From positions 1 through 64,000 of the forward strand of contig CANDNT010000012.1 of NCBI GenBank assembly GCA_947387485.1: a stretch of DNA of 64,000 bases. The letters are read 5' to 3'. Of this stretch, positions 8,986 through 17,226 are shown one piece after another. Both the position numbers and the translations under genes were made by a program. The notes beneath the pieces were generated by a model that saw only the letters and a list, made by a program, of their open reading frames with translations, made no database searches and was not told where the DNA came from. Numbering within the stretch: the stretch's first letter is position 1; each line of letters begins with the position of its first letter. This stretch comes from Aquimarina rhabdastrellae. Lineage in GTDB: Bacteria; Bacteroidota; Bacteroidia; Flavobacteriales; Flavobacteriaceae.

Positions 8986-10119
8986 TTAAAGTGTAGAAAG
9001 CTCTAATTGCAGGGCTTGGATAAAAATGTCTATATGTTGTTTTTGTAAAGTAAGAGGAGGTAAAATCCTTAATAAGTTAGGATCCTTTGAATTTCCTGTA
9101 AAGATGTGATGTTTGTATAACAATTCTTTACGTAATGCAGTGATCGGAAAGTCAAATTCGAGTCCCAACATAAGCCCTCTTCCTTTGAGTTGCTTTATAG
9201 CTATAATAGCAGCTAATTGTTTACGGAAGTATTTAGCTATCTCTTGTGTATGTACTAAAAGTTTGTCTTTTTCTAATACCTCTAAAACACTTAACGAAGC
9301 TGTACATGCTAGATGGTTTCCACCAAAAGTAGTTCCTAGCATTCCCAATGAAGCTTTGATTTTAGGGTGAATTAAAAGTCCGCCCATAGGAAAACCATTT
9401 CCCATACCTTTTGCCATTGTAATGATATCAGGTTTTATCTGGTGTTTTTGAAATGCAAAGAAATCACCAGTTCTTCCAAAACCAGATTGAATTTCATCTA
9501 CAATGAGTAAAATATCATATTGCTGACATAATTGTGATAGCTCTTGATAGAAAGTGGTTGAAGCTTCACCTAGACCACCAACTCCTTGAATAATCTCGAT
9601 AATAATAGCACAAACCTCTCCTTGAGATGCTATTTTTTCTACAGTTTCAAGATCACCTAAATCAATAAATTCAACTGGATGATGTGTATTGATAGGAGCT
9701 TTAATTTTGAGATTATCTGTAACAGCGACAGCTGCAGATGTTCTACCGTGAAACCCATTTTTAAAAGCGATTACCTTTGATTTTTGAGTATGAAAAGAAG
9801 CAAGTTTTAAGGCGTTTTCATTGGCCTCGGCTCCAGAGTTACACAAAAAGAGTTGATATTGAGAACAATCAGACATTGTACACAACTTATGAGCTAAAGT
9901 TTCTTGTAGTGTATTTTTGACCGAATTGCTATAAAAACCAAGTTGTTCCAATTGCTGCTGTAGGTTTTTTACATAGGTTGGATGAGAATGTCCTATCGAA
10001 ATAACGGCATGCCCACCATATAAATCTAAATATTTGATTTGATGTTCATCATATAGATATACATCATTGGCATGTATTGGATTGATGTCAAATAACGGAT
10101 ATACATTGAATAAACTCAT
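8986..10119 (-). CDS. argD: N-acylornithine aminotransferase
   Basis: Class III PLP aminotransferase converting N-acylglutamate semialdehyde to N-acylornithine, with glutamate as amino donor. 377 residues, normal length. Visible motifs: NSGAEANENALK (94-105), NGFHGRT (121-127), VDEIQSGFGRTG (207-218, PLP-binding Asp), and the Schiff-base lysine K237 in TMAKGMGNG. Overlaps proC by 4 bp. In the succinyl version of this pathway the enzyme would act on the succinylated semialdehyde; the sequence does not settle this. Confidence 0.93.
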   Translation of the reverse strand: MSLFNVYPLFDINPIHANDVYLYDEHQIKYLDLYGGHAVISIGHSHPTYVKNLQQQLEQLGFYSNSVKNTLQETLAHKLCTMSDCSQYQLFLCNSGAEANENALKLASFHTQKSKVIAFKNGFHGRTSAAVAVTDNLKIKAPINTHHPVEFIDLGDLETVEKIASQGEVCAIIIEIIQGVGGLGEASTTFYQELSQLCQQYDILLIVDEIQSGFGRTGDFFAFQKHQIKPDIITMAKGMGNGFPMGGLLIHPKIKASLGMLGTTFGGNHLACTASLSVLEVLEKDKLLVHTQEIAKYFRKQLAAIIAIKQLKGRGLMLGLEFDFPITALRKELLYKHHIFTGNSKDPNLLRILPPLTLQKQHIDIFIQALQLELSTL

Positions 10120-10916
10120 ATTTGTTCTTTTTTAATGGTATTAATTTTATCGAAAGAAGCTACCATACCTTGAATCAAAGAAGAGCTTAGCCCTTTATGT
10201 TCCATATGATTTAAACCTTCAATTGTACAGCCTTTAGGTGTTGTTACTTTGTCAATTTCTTGCTCAGGGTGGTTTCCTGATGCTATAAGTAAACTAGCAG
10301 CACCTTGACTGGTAAACATGGCTAGCTCTTGAGCTTCTTTGGTATCAAATCCCAATTGAATGGCAGCTTGAGTTGTCGCTCTGATCAATCGCATCCAGAA
10401 TGCAATTCCGCTTGCACAAACTACTGTTGCAGCCTGCATCAAATGTTCCTCGATATGTAGTGTATGTCCTAATGTTTTAAAGATAGCTTCTGCTATAGCT
10501 ATTGATGCAACATCGTTTGTATTTGAAGCAATACAGGTCATAGATTTCCCCACAGCAATAGCAGTATTAGGCATAGCTCTAATAATAGTATGATGACCTC
10601 CAATTAGTTCTTGTATTTTTTGGATACTAAATCCTGTTATGGTTGAAATTAATACATGATCTTTTGTAAGTTCATCTTTGATTTCGTTTAGAATTTTAGT
10701 CAGTTGTTTTGGTTGTACTGCAAAAACGAGAATATTAGTATTTTTAACAGCTTCTATATTATTATCAGTTACAATAACTCCTTTTTGATCTGTAAAACCT
10801 GCTAAAGCTTTTATGTTTCTTTTGGTTAAATACAAACTTTCAAAAGTATCTTCTTGTACCAATCCTTTGGCGATAGATTTTCCTAGATTACCAGTTCCTA
10901 TAATGGCTATTTTCAT
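10116..10916 (-). CDS. proC: Pyrroline-5-carboxylate reductase
   Basis: Reduces pyrroline-5-carboxylate to proline with NAD(P)H. 266 residues with an N-terminal Rossmann motif IGTGNLGKSIAKGL (5-18) and the family signature region near VTTPKGCTIEGLNHME (about 224-238). Placing a proline gene inside an arginine operon is seen in other flavobacteria. It links the two glutamate-derived pathways: glutamate semialdehyde released from ornithine metabolism cyclises to its substrate. It sits 9 bp after argC and overlaps argD by 4 bp, so it is co-transcribed with the arginine genes. Confidence 0.92.
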   Translation of the reverse strand: MKIAIIGTGNLGKSIAKGLVQEDTFESLYLTKRNIKALAGFTDQKGVIVTDNNIEAVKNTNILVFAVQPKQLTKILNEIKDELTKDHVLISTITGFSIQKIQELIGGHHTIIRAMPNTAIAVGKSMTCIASNTNDVASIAIAEAIFKTLGHTLHIEEHLMQAATVVCASGIAFWMRLIRATTQAAIQLGFDTKEAQELAMFTSQGAASLLIASGNHPEQEIDKVTTPKGCTIEGLNHMEHKGLSSSLIQGMVASFDKINTIKKEQI

Positions 10917-10925
10917 ATTATTTTT

Positions 10926-11897
10926 TTAGAAATAGAATGATTTTAATTGTAAACCTTCAGTCTCATTAAAACCAAAATGTAAATTCATGTTCTGTACGGC
11001 TTGACCAGAAGCACCTTTTAATAAATTATCAATACAACTAGTGATCAATAATTGATTTTGATACTTGTGTAAATGAATCAAACAGTTATTCGTATTGACT
11101 ACTTGTTTTAAATGCAAAGGTTGATCTACAATATGTGTATACGGTGCTTTGGCATAAAAGTCTGAGTATAATTGTTGAGCTTCAGATAAGTCACCTTCAA
11201 AATGAGTATACAAAGTCACAAAGATTCCTCTTGAAAAATTTCCTCGATTAGGAATAAAGAATAGTTGATGTTTAAAATCACTTTGTATTCCCTGAATCGT
11301 TTGCTGTATTTCGTCTAGATGTTGATGCTTAAAAGGTTTGTAATACGAATAATTTGCTGTTCGCCATGCAAAATGCGTAGTTGGAGAAGGCATAACACCT
11401 GCACCAGTAGCTCCTGTTACTGCATTTATATGCACATCACTTTTTAGCAAATTGTGATGAGCCAGAGGCAATAAAGCCAATTGAATAGCTGTTGCAAAAC
11501 AACCTGGATTAGCAATAGCCGAAGCTGTTTTTATGGACGTTTTATGTATTTCGGGCAAACCATACACAAACGATTTGCCTTGAAATGTATGTTTTAATCT
11601 GAATTCATTACTAAGGTCAATAAAGATTGTATCTTCCGAAAATTGTTGTGTTGAGAGAAACTTTCCTGAATTGCCATGTCCTAAACAAAGAAATACGACG
11701 TCTACATTAGGATTGACAGTTTGTGTAAATTCTTGAGTTGTTTGATGAACCAAATCTTGATGAATCGAACTGATTTTTTTTCCATTATGAGAGGTACTGT
11801 ATACAAAATCGATAGTAACTTTAGAATGATGTAATAATATTCTAATCAATTCACCTGCGGTATATCCCGATCCGCCTATAATGCCTACTTTAATCAT
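10926..11897 (-). CDS. argC: N-acyl-gamma-glutamyl-phosphate reductase
   Basis: Third step of the pathway: reduces N-acylglutamyl phosphate to the semialdehyde with NADPH. 323 residues. The NADP site is GGSGYTAGELIRILL (8-22) and the catalytic cysteine is C133 in ANPGCFAT. GVMPSPTTHFAWR follows and is typical of the long (type 1) ArgC. Overlaps argG by 8 bp. Confidence 0.94.
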   Translation of the reverse strand: MIKVGIIGGSGYTAGELIRILLHHSKVTIDFVYSTSHNGKKISSIHQDLVHQTTQEFTQTVNPNVDVVFLCLGHGNSGKFLSTQQFSEDTIFIDLSNEFRLKHTFQGKSFVYGLPEIHKTSIKTASAIANPGCFATAIQLALLPLAHHNLLKSDVHINAVTGATGAGVMPSPTTHFAWRTANYSYYKPFKHQHLDEIQQTIQGIQSDFKHQLFFIPNRGNFSRGIFVTLYTHFEGDLSEAQQLYSDFYAKAPYTHIVDQPLHLKQVVNTNNCLIHLHKYQNQLLITSCIDNLLKGASGQAVQNMNLHFGFNETEGLQLKSFYF

Positions 11898-13077
11898 AAG
11901 AATTGATGTTTTGAAAAATTGTAGTTTGATTTCCGTAAATTTTAATGAATCCTTTAGCTTCTTGGGCAGACCATAAGGTGTTCATTTCTCCATAACTACC
12001 AAATTTGGATTGCATAAGATCATGAGATGATTCAATACCGTCTAAAGTAAAGTGATAAGGCTTTAGCGTGATAAAAACACTACCACTTACATATTGTTGA
12101 CTAGAACTAAGCATGGCTTCTAGGTCTTTCATTACAGGATCTAAGTACAAGCCTTCGTGTAAATGTGTTCCATACCAATTAGCGATATATTCTTTATGTT
12201 GTAATTGCCACTTGGTCAAAGTGTGTTTTTCTAATAAATGATGTGCTTTAATTAATATGAGAGCTGCTGCTGCTTCAAATCCAACTCTTCCTTTGATGCC
12301 TATAATAGTGTCGCCTACATGAATATCTCTACCAATTGCATATGCAGAGGCTAGAGTGTTTAATTCTTGTATCAATAGCACTGGCGAAAGTTGTTGATCG
12401 TTTATGGCAATAGGTTCTCCTTTTTGAAATGTTATTTTAAGAGATTCGGTTTTTGTTTTTTCTAAAGCAGAAGGATAGGCATCTTCTGGTAATGGTAAAT
12501 GTGAAGTTAAGGTCTCATCACCACCAATGCTAGTACCCCATAAACCCTTATTGATAGAGTATTTTGCTTTCTCCCAAGTCAATTGTACTCCGTTCTTTTG
12601 TAGGTAATCTAATTCTTCTTGTCTACTCAATTGTAAATCTCTAATCGGAGTTATGATTTTAATTTCTGGTTCGAGTGTCTGAAAAATCAAATCAAAACGA
12701 ATTTGATCGTTACCAGAACCCGTGCTACCATGAGCAATATGAGTAGCTCCTATAGATTTTGCATATTGTATGAGTGCTATCGCCTGAACAATTCTTTCGG
12801 CACTAACGGATAGGGGATAAGTGTTGTTTTTTAAGATGTTACCATAGATAAGGTACTTGATGACTTTTTGATAATATTCTTGAGTAGCATCTATATTCTT
12901 ATAGGTTTTAATCCCTAATTGGTATGCCTTATTTTGAATGGTCTGAATTTCGGAAGCTGTAAAACCTCCAGTATTTACACTTAGGGCATGTACTTCAAAA
13001 TGCTGTTCTTTGGATAAATAGAGTGCGCAATACGAAGTATCCAATCCTCCGCTATAAGCTAATACTAACTTTTTCAT
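11890..13077 (-). CDS. argG: Argininosuccinate synthase
   Basis: ATP-dependent ligation of citrulline and aspartate to argininosuccinate. 395 residues. The N-terminal ATP-pyrophosphatase P-loop LAYSGGLDTSY is at 6-16, with HGSTGSGNDQIRFD around 116-129 for substrate and nucleotide binding. The start ATG lies 3 bp after the GNAT stop, so it is the second gene of the operon. Because the upstream pathway makes acyl-citrulline, ArgE must act before this step. Confidence 0.94.
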   Translation of the reverse strand: MKKLVLAYSGGLDTSYCALYLSKEQHFEVHALSVNTGGFTASEIQTIQNKAYQLGIKTYKNIDATQEYYQKVIKYLIYGNILKNNTYPLSVSAERIVQAIALIQYAKSIGATHIAHGSTGSGNDQIRFDLIFQTLEPEIKIITPIRDLQLSRQEELDYLQKNGVQLTWEKAKYSINKGLWGTSIGGDETLTSHLPLPEDAYPSALEKTKTESLKITFQKGEPIAINDQQLSPVLLIQELNTLASAYAIGRDIHVGDTIIGIKGRVGFEAAAALILIKAHHLLEKHTLTKWQLQHKEYIANWYGTHLHEGLYLDPVMKDLEAMLSSSQQYVSGSVFITLKPYHFTLDGIESSHDLMQSKFGSYGEMNTLWSAQEAKGFIKIYGNQTTIFQNINSYD

Positions 13078-13080
13078 AGT

Positions 13081-13632
13081 TTATTTTTTATGGGAATTTT
13101 CTTTTTTCTTGTGAGTTGGTTCATAGAGCATGCCTGTACATAAGCACATTTTTTGTTGTGTTCTTTGTAGCACATCATAATTGATACAGGTTTGACAACC
13201 ATCCCAGAAACTTTGATCTGTGGTTAATTCTGAAAAGGTTACAGGTGTATATCCCAGATCTGTATTGAGTTTCATGACTGCTAATCCCGTAGTAATACTA
13301 AAGATTTTTGCTTTTGGGAATTTAGCTCGAGAGTGTTTAAAAATTTTCTGTTTAATTTTTTTAGCCAATCCAATACCTCTGTAGTTAGGATGAACAATCA
13401 ATCCTGAGTTGGCTACAAATTTGCCATGACTCCATGACTCGATATAGCAAAAACCCGCAAAGGTTTGTCCATCGAGAGCAATTACAGCATTACCTTGTGC
13501 TATTTTGGTAATGATATAAGCAGGATTTCTTTTAGCAATTCCAGTACCTCTGTCTTTTGCGGCATTGGCAATTGTATCACAGATGATTTGAGCAAAACAG
13601 ATATGAGATCTATTTGCAATAACAATTTGCAT
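13081..13632 (-). CDS. GNAT acyltransferase, likely N-acylglutamate synthase of the arginine operon
   Basis: 183 residues, GNAT fold. The acyl-CoA pyrophosphate loop is HPNYRGIGLAKKI (81-93); the central beta strand with NSGLIV precedes it and ITTGLAVMKLNTDLGY follows. No argA or argJ is seen in the cluster, and this is the first gene of an operon holding every later step, so I infer that it acylates glutamate. An odd feature is a cysteine-rich tail (GCQTC ... MCLC) that could bind a metal, which plain GNAT proteins lack. The acyl donor (acetyl- or succinyl-CoA) is not visible. It lies 3 bp before argG and is preceded by a leader of about 290 nt. Confidence 0.75.
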   Translation of the reverse strand: MQIVIANRSHICFAQIICDTIANAAKDRGTGIAKRNPAYIITKIAQGNAVIALDGQTFAGFCYIESWSHGKFVANSGLIVHPNYRGIGLAKKIKQKIFKHSRAKFPKAKIFSITTGLAVMKLNTDLGYTPVTFSELTTDQSFWDGCQTCINYDVLQRTQQKMCLCTGMLYEPTHKKKENSHKK

Positions 13633-13716
13633 TGTTTTGGATTTTAATTAGTAAATAAAAATGTGATGGGTTTTGAAGAAAGAACTGGACTCACCTAAGT
13701 TCCATAAATATGAATG

Positions 13717-13779
13717 ACGCCTTTACAGGCGAGGGCGTAAAAATGGGCGTACAACAAAGCGGTTATCAATAAGGATAAC
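13717..13779 (-). promoter_or_regulatory. Candidate alternative hairpins in the arg operon leader
   Basis: Plus-strand ACGCC at 13717-13721 can pair with GGCG at 13728-13731, with GGCGT at 13734-13738 or with GGCGT at 13746-13750. These stems exclude one another. A separate hairpin, GTTATC (13762-13767) with GATAAC (13774-13779), lies next to them. They sit between the leader ORF (13859-13927) and the GNAT start (13632). A set of competing stems after an arginine-coding leader peptide fits attenuation, but I see no ideal hairpin followed by a U-run. Confidence 0.4.
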
Positions 13780-13858
13780 TAAAGCTGTAAGTAGTATGTA
13801 TATGAAGTTGTACAAAAAGATAAAAAATAAAAATTACGTATAGATATTCGATTACTGT

Positions 13859-13927
13859 TTAGTAGTTACAGCGACGTCGAATGGGAGCAGGGATGCTTGT
13901 ACGTATTTTATTTTTTGTTATTGTCAT
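13859..13927 (-). CDS. Arginine leader peptide of the arg operon
   Basis: A 22-codon ORF runs from ATG at 13927 to TAA at 13859, about 230 bases before the GNAT gene. It reads MTITKNKIR at the start and PIRRRCNY at the end. The triple arginine (residues 17-19) is encoded by CGA CGT CGC, and there is a fourth arginine at residue 9 (CGT). Four arginines in 22 residues, in a genome that otherwise prefers AGA, is the usual sign of a leader peptide that senses charged tRNA-Arg. The ATG lies 4 bases after a TACATTTG box, so the transcript may be almost leaderless. Ribosome stalling at the arginines would affect a nearby stem (plus-strand ATTCGA at 13846-13851 with TCGAAT at 13877-13882). Confidence 0.65.
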   Translation of the reverse strand: MTITKNKIRTSIPAPIRRRCNY

Positions 13928-13931
13928 GGGA

Positions 13932-13939
13932 CAAATGTA
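13932..13939 (-). promoter_or_regulatory. Candidate -7 promoter box for the arg operon
   Basis: The minus strand reads TACATTTG, an exact fit to the Bacteroidota -7 consensus TAnnTTTG. Transcription would begin near 13927, giving a leader of about 290 nt. No clear TTG -33 element is found at the usual distance. Confidence 0.5.
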
Positions 13940-14014
13940 GTAATTATTTTTAAATGAGAGTTGAAGAATAAATATTTAATGAACTATACAAAAGGATATG
14001 ATTATACTAGATAA

Positions 14015-14884
14015 TTACTTTCCAATCCTTGGTAGCCATAACCTAACAGACTTTTTATAGTGTAAATATTCGTCTCCAAACCGTTGAAACATATTTTTTT
14101 CTTCGATAGGACGTACAACAAAATGCCAAATAAGACCACCTATTAAAGTGTAAATAAAAATAGGTAATGAGGTATATAAAATACTAATAGCTAGTCCTTG
14201 TCCCAGTCCAGCTATTGCCATGGGATTTCTTACATACTTATAAGGACCTTTGATGACTAGGGTATTAGTTTGATCAAGTGGAAGAGGTGTTCCTTCACCA
14301 TATCGAACAATGTAAAATGAACTCGATAAGCCTAGAAAGCTAAACAAACCGAAGAGTATATATGAGATTACACTGATAAATATCGAAGTGCTAATATGAT
14401 TTTCGAATTGATTAATAAGAATCAGAGGAATTACAACCAAAGTTAAAAACCATACACAGATGATTTGTATAAAGGTTTTTATAGCATTGACAAAGAAATT
14501 TTTGGAGTTTGATTCTTGAAAAAACTTAGCATTATAAACTAGAAAAATGTTGTAAAACAATCCTAATGACATCAATAATGTGGGTAAATAACCACTGCTA
14601 GATAATATTGTAGCGTTTATACAATATAAAGCACCATATGCGAAACCACCTAGAATAATGAATTCAAAATCTTTAACTTTTTTATACGAACGGATAATTG
14701 ATAGAACTGTAATGATAACTAAATCTGGAAAGAAAAAGGAATTAAAAGCCAGAGGTGAAATTTCAGGAAATTGAAATGCTTGATAAAAACGATCATTAAA
14801 TAGTAACCCTAACCACCAAAGTGATACTATAGTTCCTTGAATTAAATAAGCAGTGTTTTTCACTCTTGATGAATTTATAAACAA
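14015..14884 (-). CDS. Membrane methyltransferase of the isoprenylcysteine/phospholipid type (ICMT-like)
   Basis: 289 residues with about seven hydrophobic segments. The C-terminal third carries the ICMT/PEMT-like signature: GPYKYVRNPMAIAGLGQG (about 213-230), then EEKNMFQRFGDEYLHYKKSVRLWLPR. In this superfamily that region binds S-adenosylmethionine at the membrane face. The N-terminal half is an extra membrane domain without clear similarity. The substrate is unknown; bacterial members often have no assigned lipid or isoprenoid. It reads on the same strand as the arg operon but about 90 bp downstream of an unrelated gene, so it is probably independent. Confidence 0.65.
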   Translation of the reverse strand: MFINSSRVKNTAYLIQGTIVSLWWLGLLFNDRFYQAFQFPEISPLAFNSFFFPDLVIITVLSIIRSYKKVKDFEFIILGGFAYGALYCINATILSSSGYLPTLLMSLGLFYNIFLVYNAKFFQESNSKNFFVNAIKTFIQIICVWFLTLVVIPLILINQFENHISTSIFISVISYILFGLFSFLGLSSSFYIVRYGEGTPLPLDQTNTLVIKGPYKYVRNPMAIAGLGQGLAISILYTSLPIFIYTLIGGLIWHFVVRPIEEKNMFQRFGDEYLHYKKSVRLWLPRIGK

Positions 14885-14954
14885 ATATAATCTTTAGAAG
14901 GTATGGAAGTTAACGAAGATGACATAATAATAGATAAGTTTTAGAATTTCATTT

Positions 14955-15473
14955 TCAATCTATCCCTTGAATTTGTAAAACAATCATTTTGGTATCTTCA
15001 ATTTCAAAAATTAAATCAATACCTATTAATCGATATAAAGCATCACTTTTGGTTATTTTTAATTCGTAAATGGCATTAGCTTTTTTTACAAATTCTTTTT
15101 CGATTAAATGGATAAAAAAGGATATAGTTTCTTTAATACGAGAATTTAAATTTGATATGAGGTCATTACTAGAAGTTGTATCTGGATTTTGTGACTCCCT
15201 ATCGAAATACAATTGTGATTGTAATTTTTCTTTCCAATTGGTACATTTATTTATTTCGAGTTCCCAATCATTAGGGTATACCCCAAAGAGTTCATAAGCA
15301 TTACTTTGAATGGCATACGCGATATCGCCAGCAGAAAAGTTATATGCAAATAATTTATAATTCATAAAAATACCATTGGTAGAATTCAGTATTTCTAAAG
15401 CATTGAGATATCCATTAAGATAAGTCAATTTTGTTTGTAGGATTTGATCGTAGAGTTCTTCGTTTAACATCAT
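14955..15473 (-). CDS. Uncharacterised 172-residue protein
   Basis: Cytoplasmic, largely helical in the first 110 residues, ending in a predicted beta stretch (IGIDLIFEIEDTKMIVLQIQG). No family is recognised and no catalytic motif is seen. It lies about 30 bp downstream of the SH3 lipoprotein gene (15504-16559) on the same strand, so co-transcription is possible. Confidence 0.55.
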   Translation of the reverse strand: MMLNEELYDQILQTKLTYLNGYLNALEILNSTNGIFMNYKLFAYNFSAGDIAYAIQSNAYELFGVYPNDWELEINKCTNWKEKLQSQLYFDRESQNPDTTSSNDLISNLNSRIKETISFFIHLIEKEFVKKANAIYELKITKSDALYRLIGIDLIFEIEDTKMIVLQIQGID

Positions 15474-15503
15474 TATAAATTTAGATGGATTAATGTGATT
15501 TAA

Positions 15504-16559
15504 TTATTTTTTAGATAAAGCTATATAATTATCGCCATTCCAAATAAGAGTATCATTAAATTGCAAAACCAAATCATGAAAACCATTTGTTTTTGAAGAT
15601 AAAACACCTATTCTTTTTGTCATTACATCAAAATCAATTTCTATATCGTCATTTCCAAATGTTATAGTACAGTCGGTCATTTTTCCCCATCTGGACCATA
15701 GATTACAACTAATAGAATCTAATTGATGATCTCCATTAAGATCGTAAACTAAAGAAGCAATGTCATTTTCACTTTCAAACATATCGGATCTTATCTCTTT
15801 AATAGCTGTTACTTTTTTCGCTACAAATTGTTCTTTAAGAATTAAAGAATCTTTAGAAACGATAAAGGTTTCATTTTTATAAAAAGGAGGTTCTGTGTTT
15901 ATTCCTTCATTATCTGTTTCTACGATAAATTCATAATGTTTTTTGTCTTCGACTATATCAATACCGTCCCAATCCCAACCTTCTAAATTCAATAACGAAA
16001 AACCTTCTTCAGAGTAGGTGTAAATACGATAACTATTTCCACAACAATTACCACCACAACCATTACTGATTTCCAAAAGAACATCATTGTATCCATTTTG
16101 ATCAAAGTCTGCTATTTTTTTTATGGAAAAACATTGTTTTGATTCTTTGGGAATTAATACAGTATCTTTTTCCTGTATTTTAACATGAAGTTCATGATGT
16201 AAATGGTGAACAACTTCTTCGCTATCCTCTAGAACATATTCGGGGAGGTTAGCATTAGGTTTTAAAACATTAAGATAATAATCAAAAACATAACCTGTTT
16301 CTTTAGTGTTTTTAATTTTGACTTTAACCCATTGTCCGTTTAGTTTTTTATTATTTTCGATTATAGATAATGGGATATCAGTTCTTTCTAAAGTTACAAC
16401 TTCGGTACCTTGCGGAATAGTTGTTATTTTTTGAGCAGCTACCTTGGGATGTTCTCTAAGATTAAGCCCATTAGTTGCAGAAACAAATAAGCTTTTTTCA
16501 TTAGTACAACTGGACAGGATTAACGTGATGATTATAAAGTAAGAGTATTTTTTTATCAT
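15504..16559 (-). CDS. SH3-domain lipoprotein with EF-hand-like segments
   Basis: 351 residues. The lipobox is LILSSC-TNEK, followed by a bacterial SH3-type domain (about 24-92: SATNGLNLREHPKVAAQKITTI ... GYVFDYYLNVL), a module that often binds cell-wall or periplasmic partners. Two calcium-type loops follow, DFDQNGYND (about 152) and DLNGDHQLD (about 270), of the kind seen in repeat-containing secreted proteins. A glycine/cysteine cluster (GCGGNCCG) lies between. The function is unknown. There is no acidic export signal after Cys (TNEK), so the protein may face the periplasm. Confidence 0.7.
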   Translation of the reverse strand: MIKKYSYFIIITLILSSCTNEKSLFVSATNGLNLREHPKVAAQKITTIPQGTEVVTLERTDIPLSIIENNKKLNGQWVKVKIKNTKETGYVFDYYLNVLKPNANLPEYVLEDSEEVVHHLHHELHVKIQEKDTVLIPKESKQCFSIKKIADFDQNGYNDVLLEISNGCGGNCCGNSYRIYTYSEEGFSLLNLEGWDWDGIDIVEDKKHYEFIVETDNEGINTEPPFYKNETFIVSKDSLILKEQFVAKKVTAIKEIRSDMFESENDIASLVYDLNGDHQLDSISCNLWSRWGKMTDCTITFGNDDIEIDFDVMTKRIGVLSSKTNGFHDLVLQFNDTLIWNGDNYIALSKK

Positions 16560-16776
16560 ATAAAAAGTTTTGATTGATCTAGCCTTAATAAGGGATTTAT
16601 GATAGCTATTGACTAGTTTACGTTAGCTGATGTGATAAAAATGCTAAATTTTAATCACAATTAAAAAAACAGTAAGAAAAAATTAATAAGGAGAAGTAAT
16701 TAAAACTATCCTTGATTATTTTAATTACTTGTTATATTGCGTTTAATAAATACATGAACTTCTTATTATTTGTGTA

Positions 16777-17208
16777 ATGGATAAAGAAACAGTAATAGTC
16801 AAAGAAAAGCTTGTGGGGAAGTTTATCTCTAGGTTTAGCTTAGGAGATACTTGGGAATTGTTTATTGATGATTTTTGTCTTTCTGCTCATACAATCGAAT
16901 TTAAAGAAGAAACTATGATTACAAAGTTAATTCAAGAACATTACGAAGCTTTTAATTATAGTATAGATAAAGAAGATATTTCTAAGGCTACATTAATGGC
17001 TTCAAATCTTAGAAAAATGATAAGTGCTATTAGTTTAGACGAGGATAAAAATCTAATTATTGATTTTGAAAAAGGATCAGCATTAAAAATAGCAACTAAT
17101 ACCACTATTGTTGATTGGCAGTGGTATATTAGTAAATCAGGAAAAGATCCATATATAGATTATGATATAGCTTGTTTTTGGGCAGGTGAATTAAAAATTA
17201 AGGAGTAA
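16777..17208 (+). CDS. Uncharacterised 143-residue protein
   Basis: Soluble, mixed alpha/beta, no signal peptide and no recognised family. It starts MDKETVIVKEKLVGKFIS and ends in a tryptophan-rich stretch (IVDWQWYISKSG ... YDIACFWAGELKIKE), a look shared with small uncharacterised or immunity-like proteins. The gene 18 bp downstream on the same strand is probably co-transcribed. Confidence 0.6.
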   Translation: MDKETVIVKEKLVGKFISRFSLGDTWELFIDDFCLSAHTIEFKEETMITKLIQEHYEAFNYSIDKEDISKATLMASNLRKMISAISLDEDKNLIIDFEKGSALKIATNTTIVDWQWYISKSGKDPYIDYDIACFWAGELKIKE

Positions 17209-17226
17209 CAATCAATAACGAATGTA

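Noticed and set aside
13703..13705. Tiny ORF MELR-stop in the arg leader (ATG at 13705)
   Set aside because: It has one arginine codon and four codons in all, too short to judge; the 22-codon ORF at 13859-13927 is a far better leader-peptide candidate.
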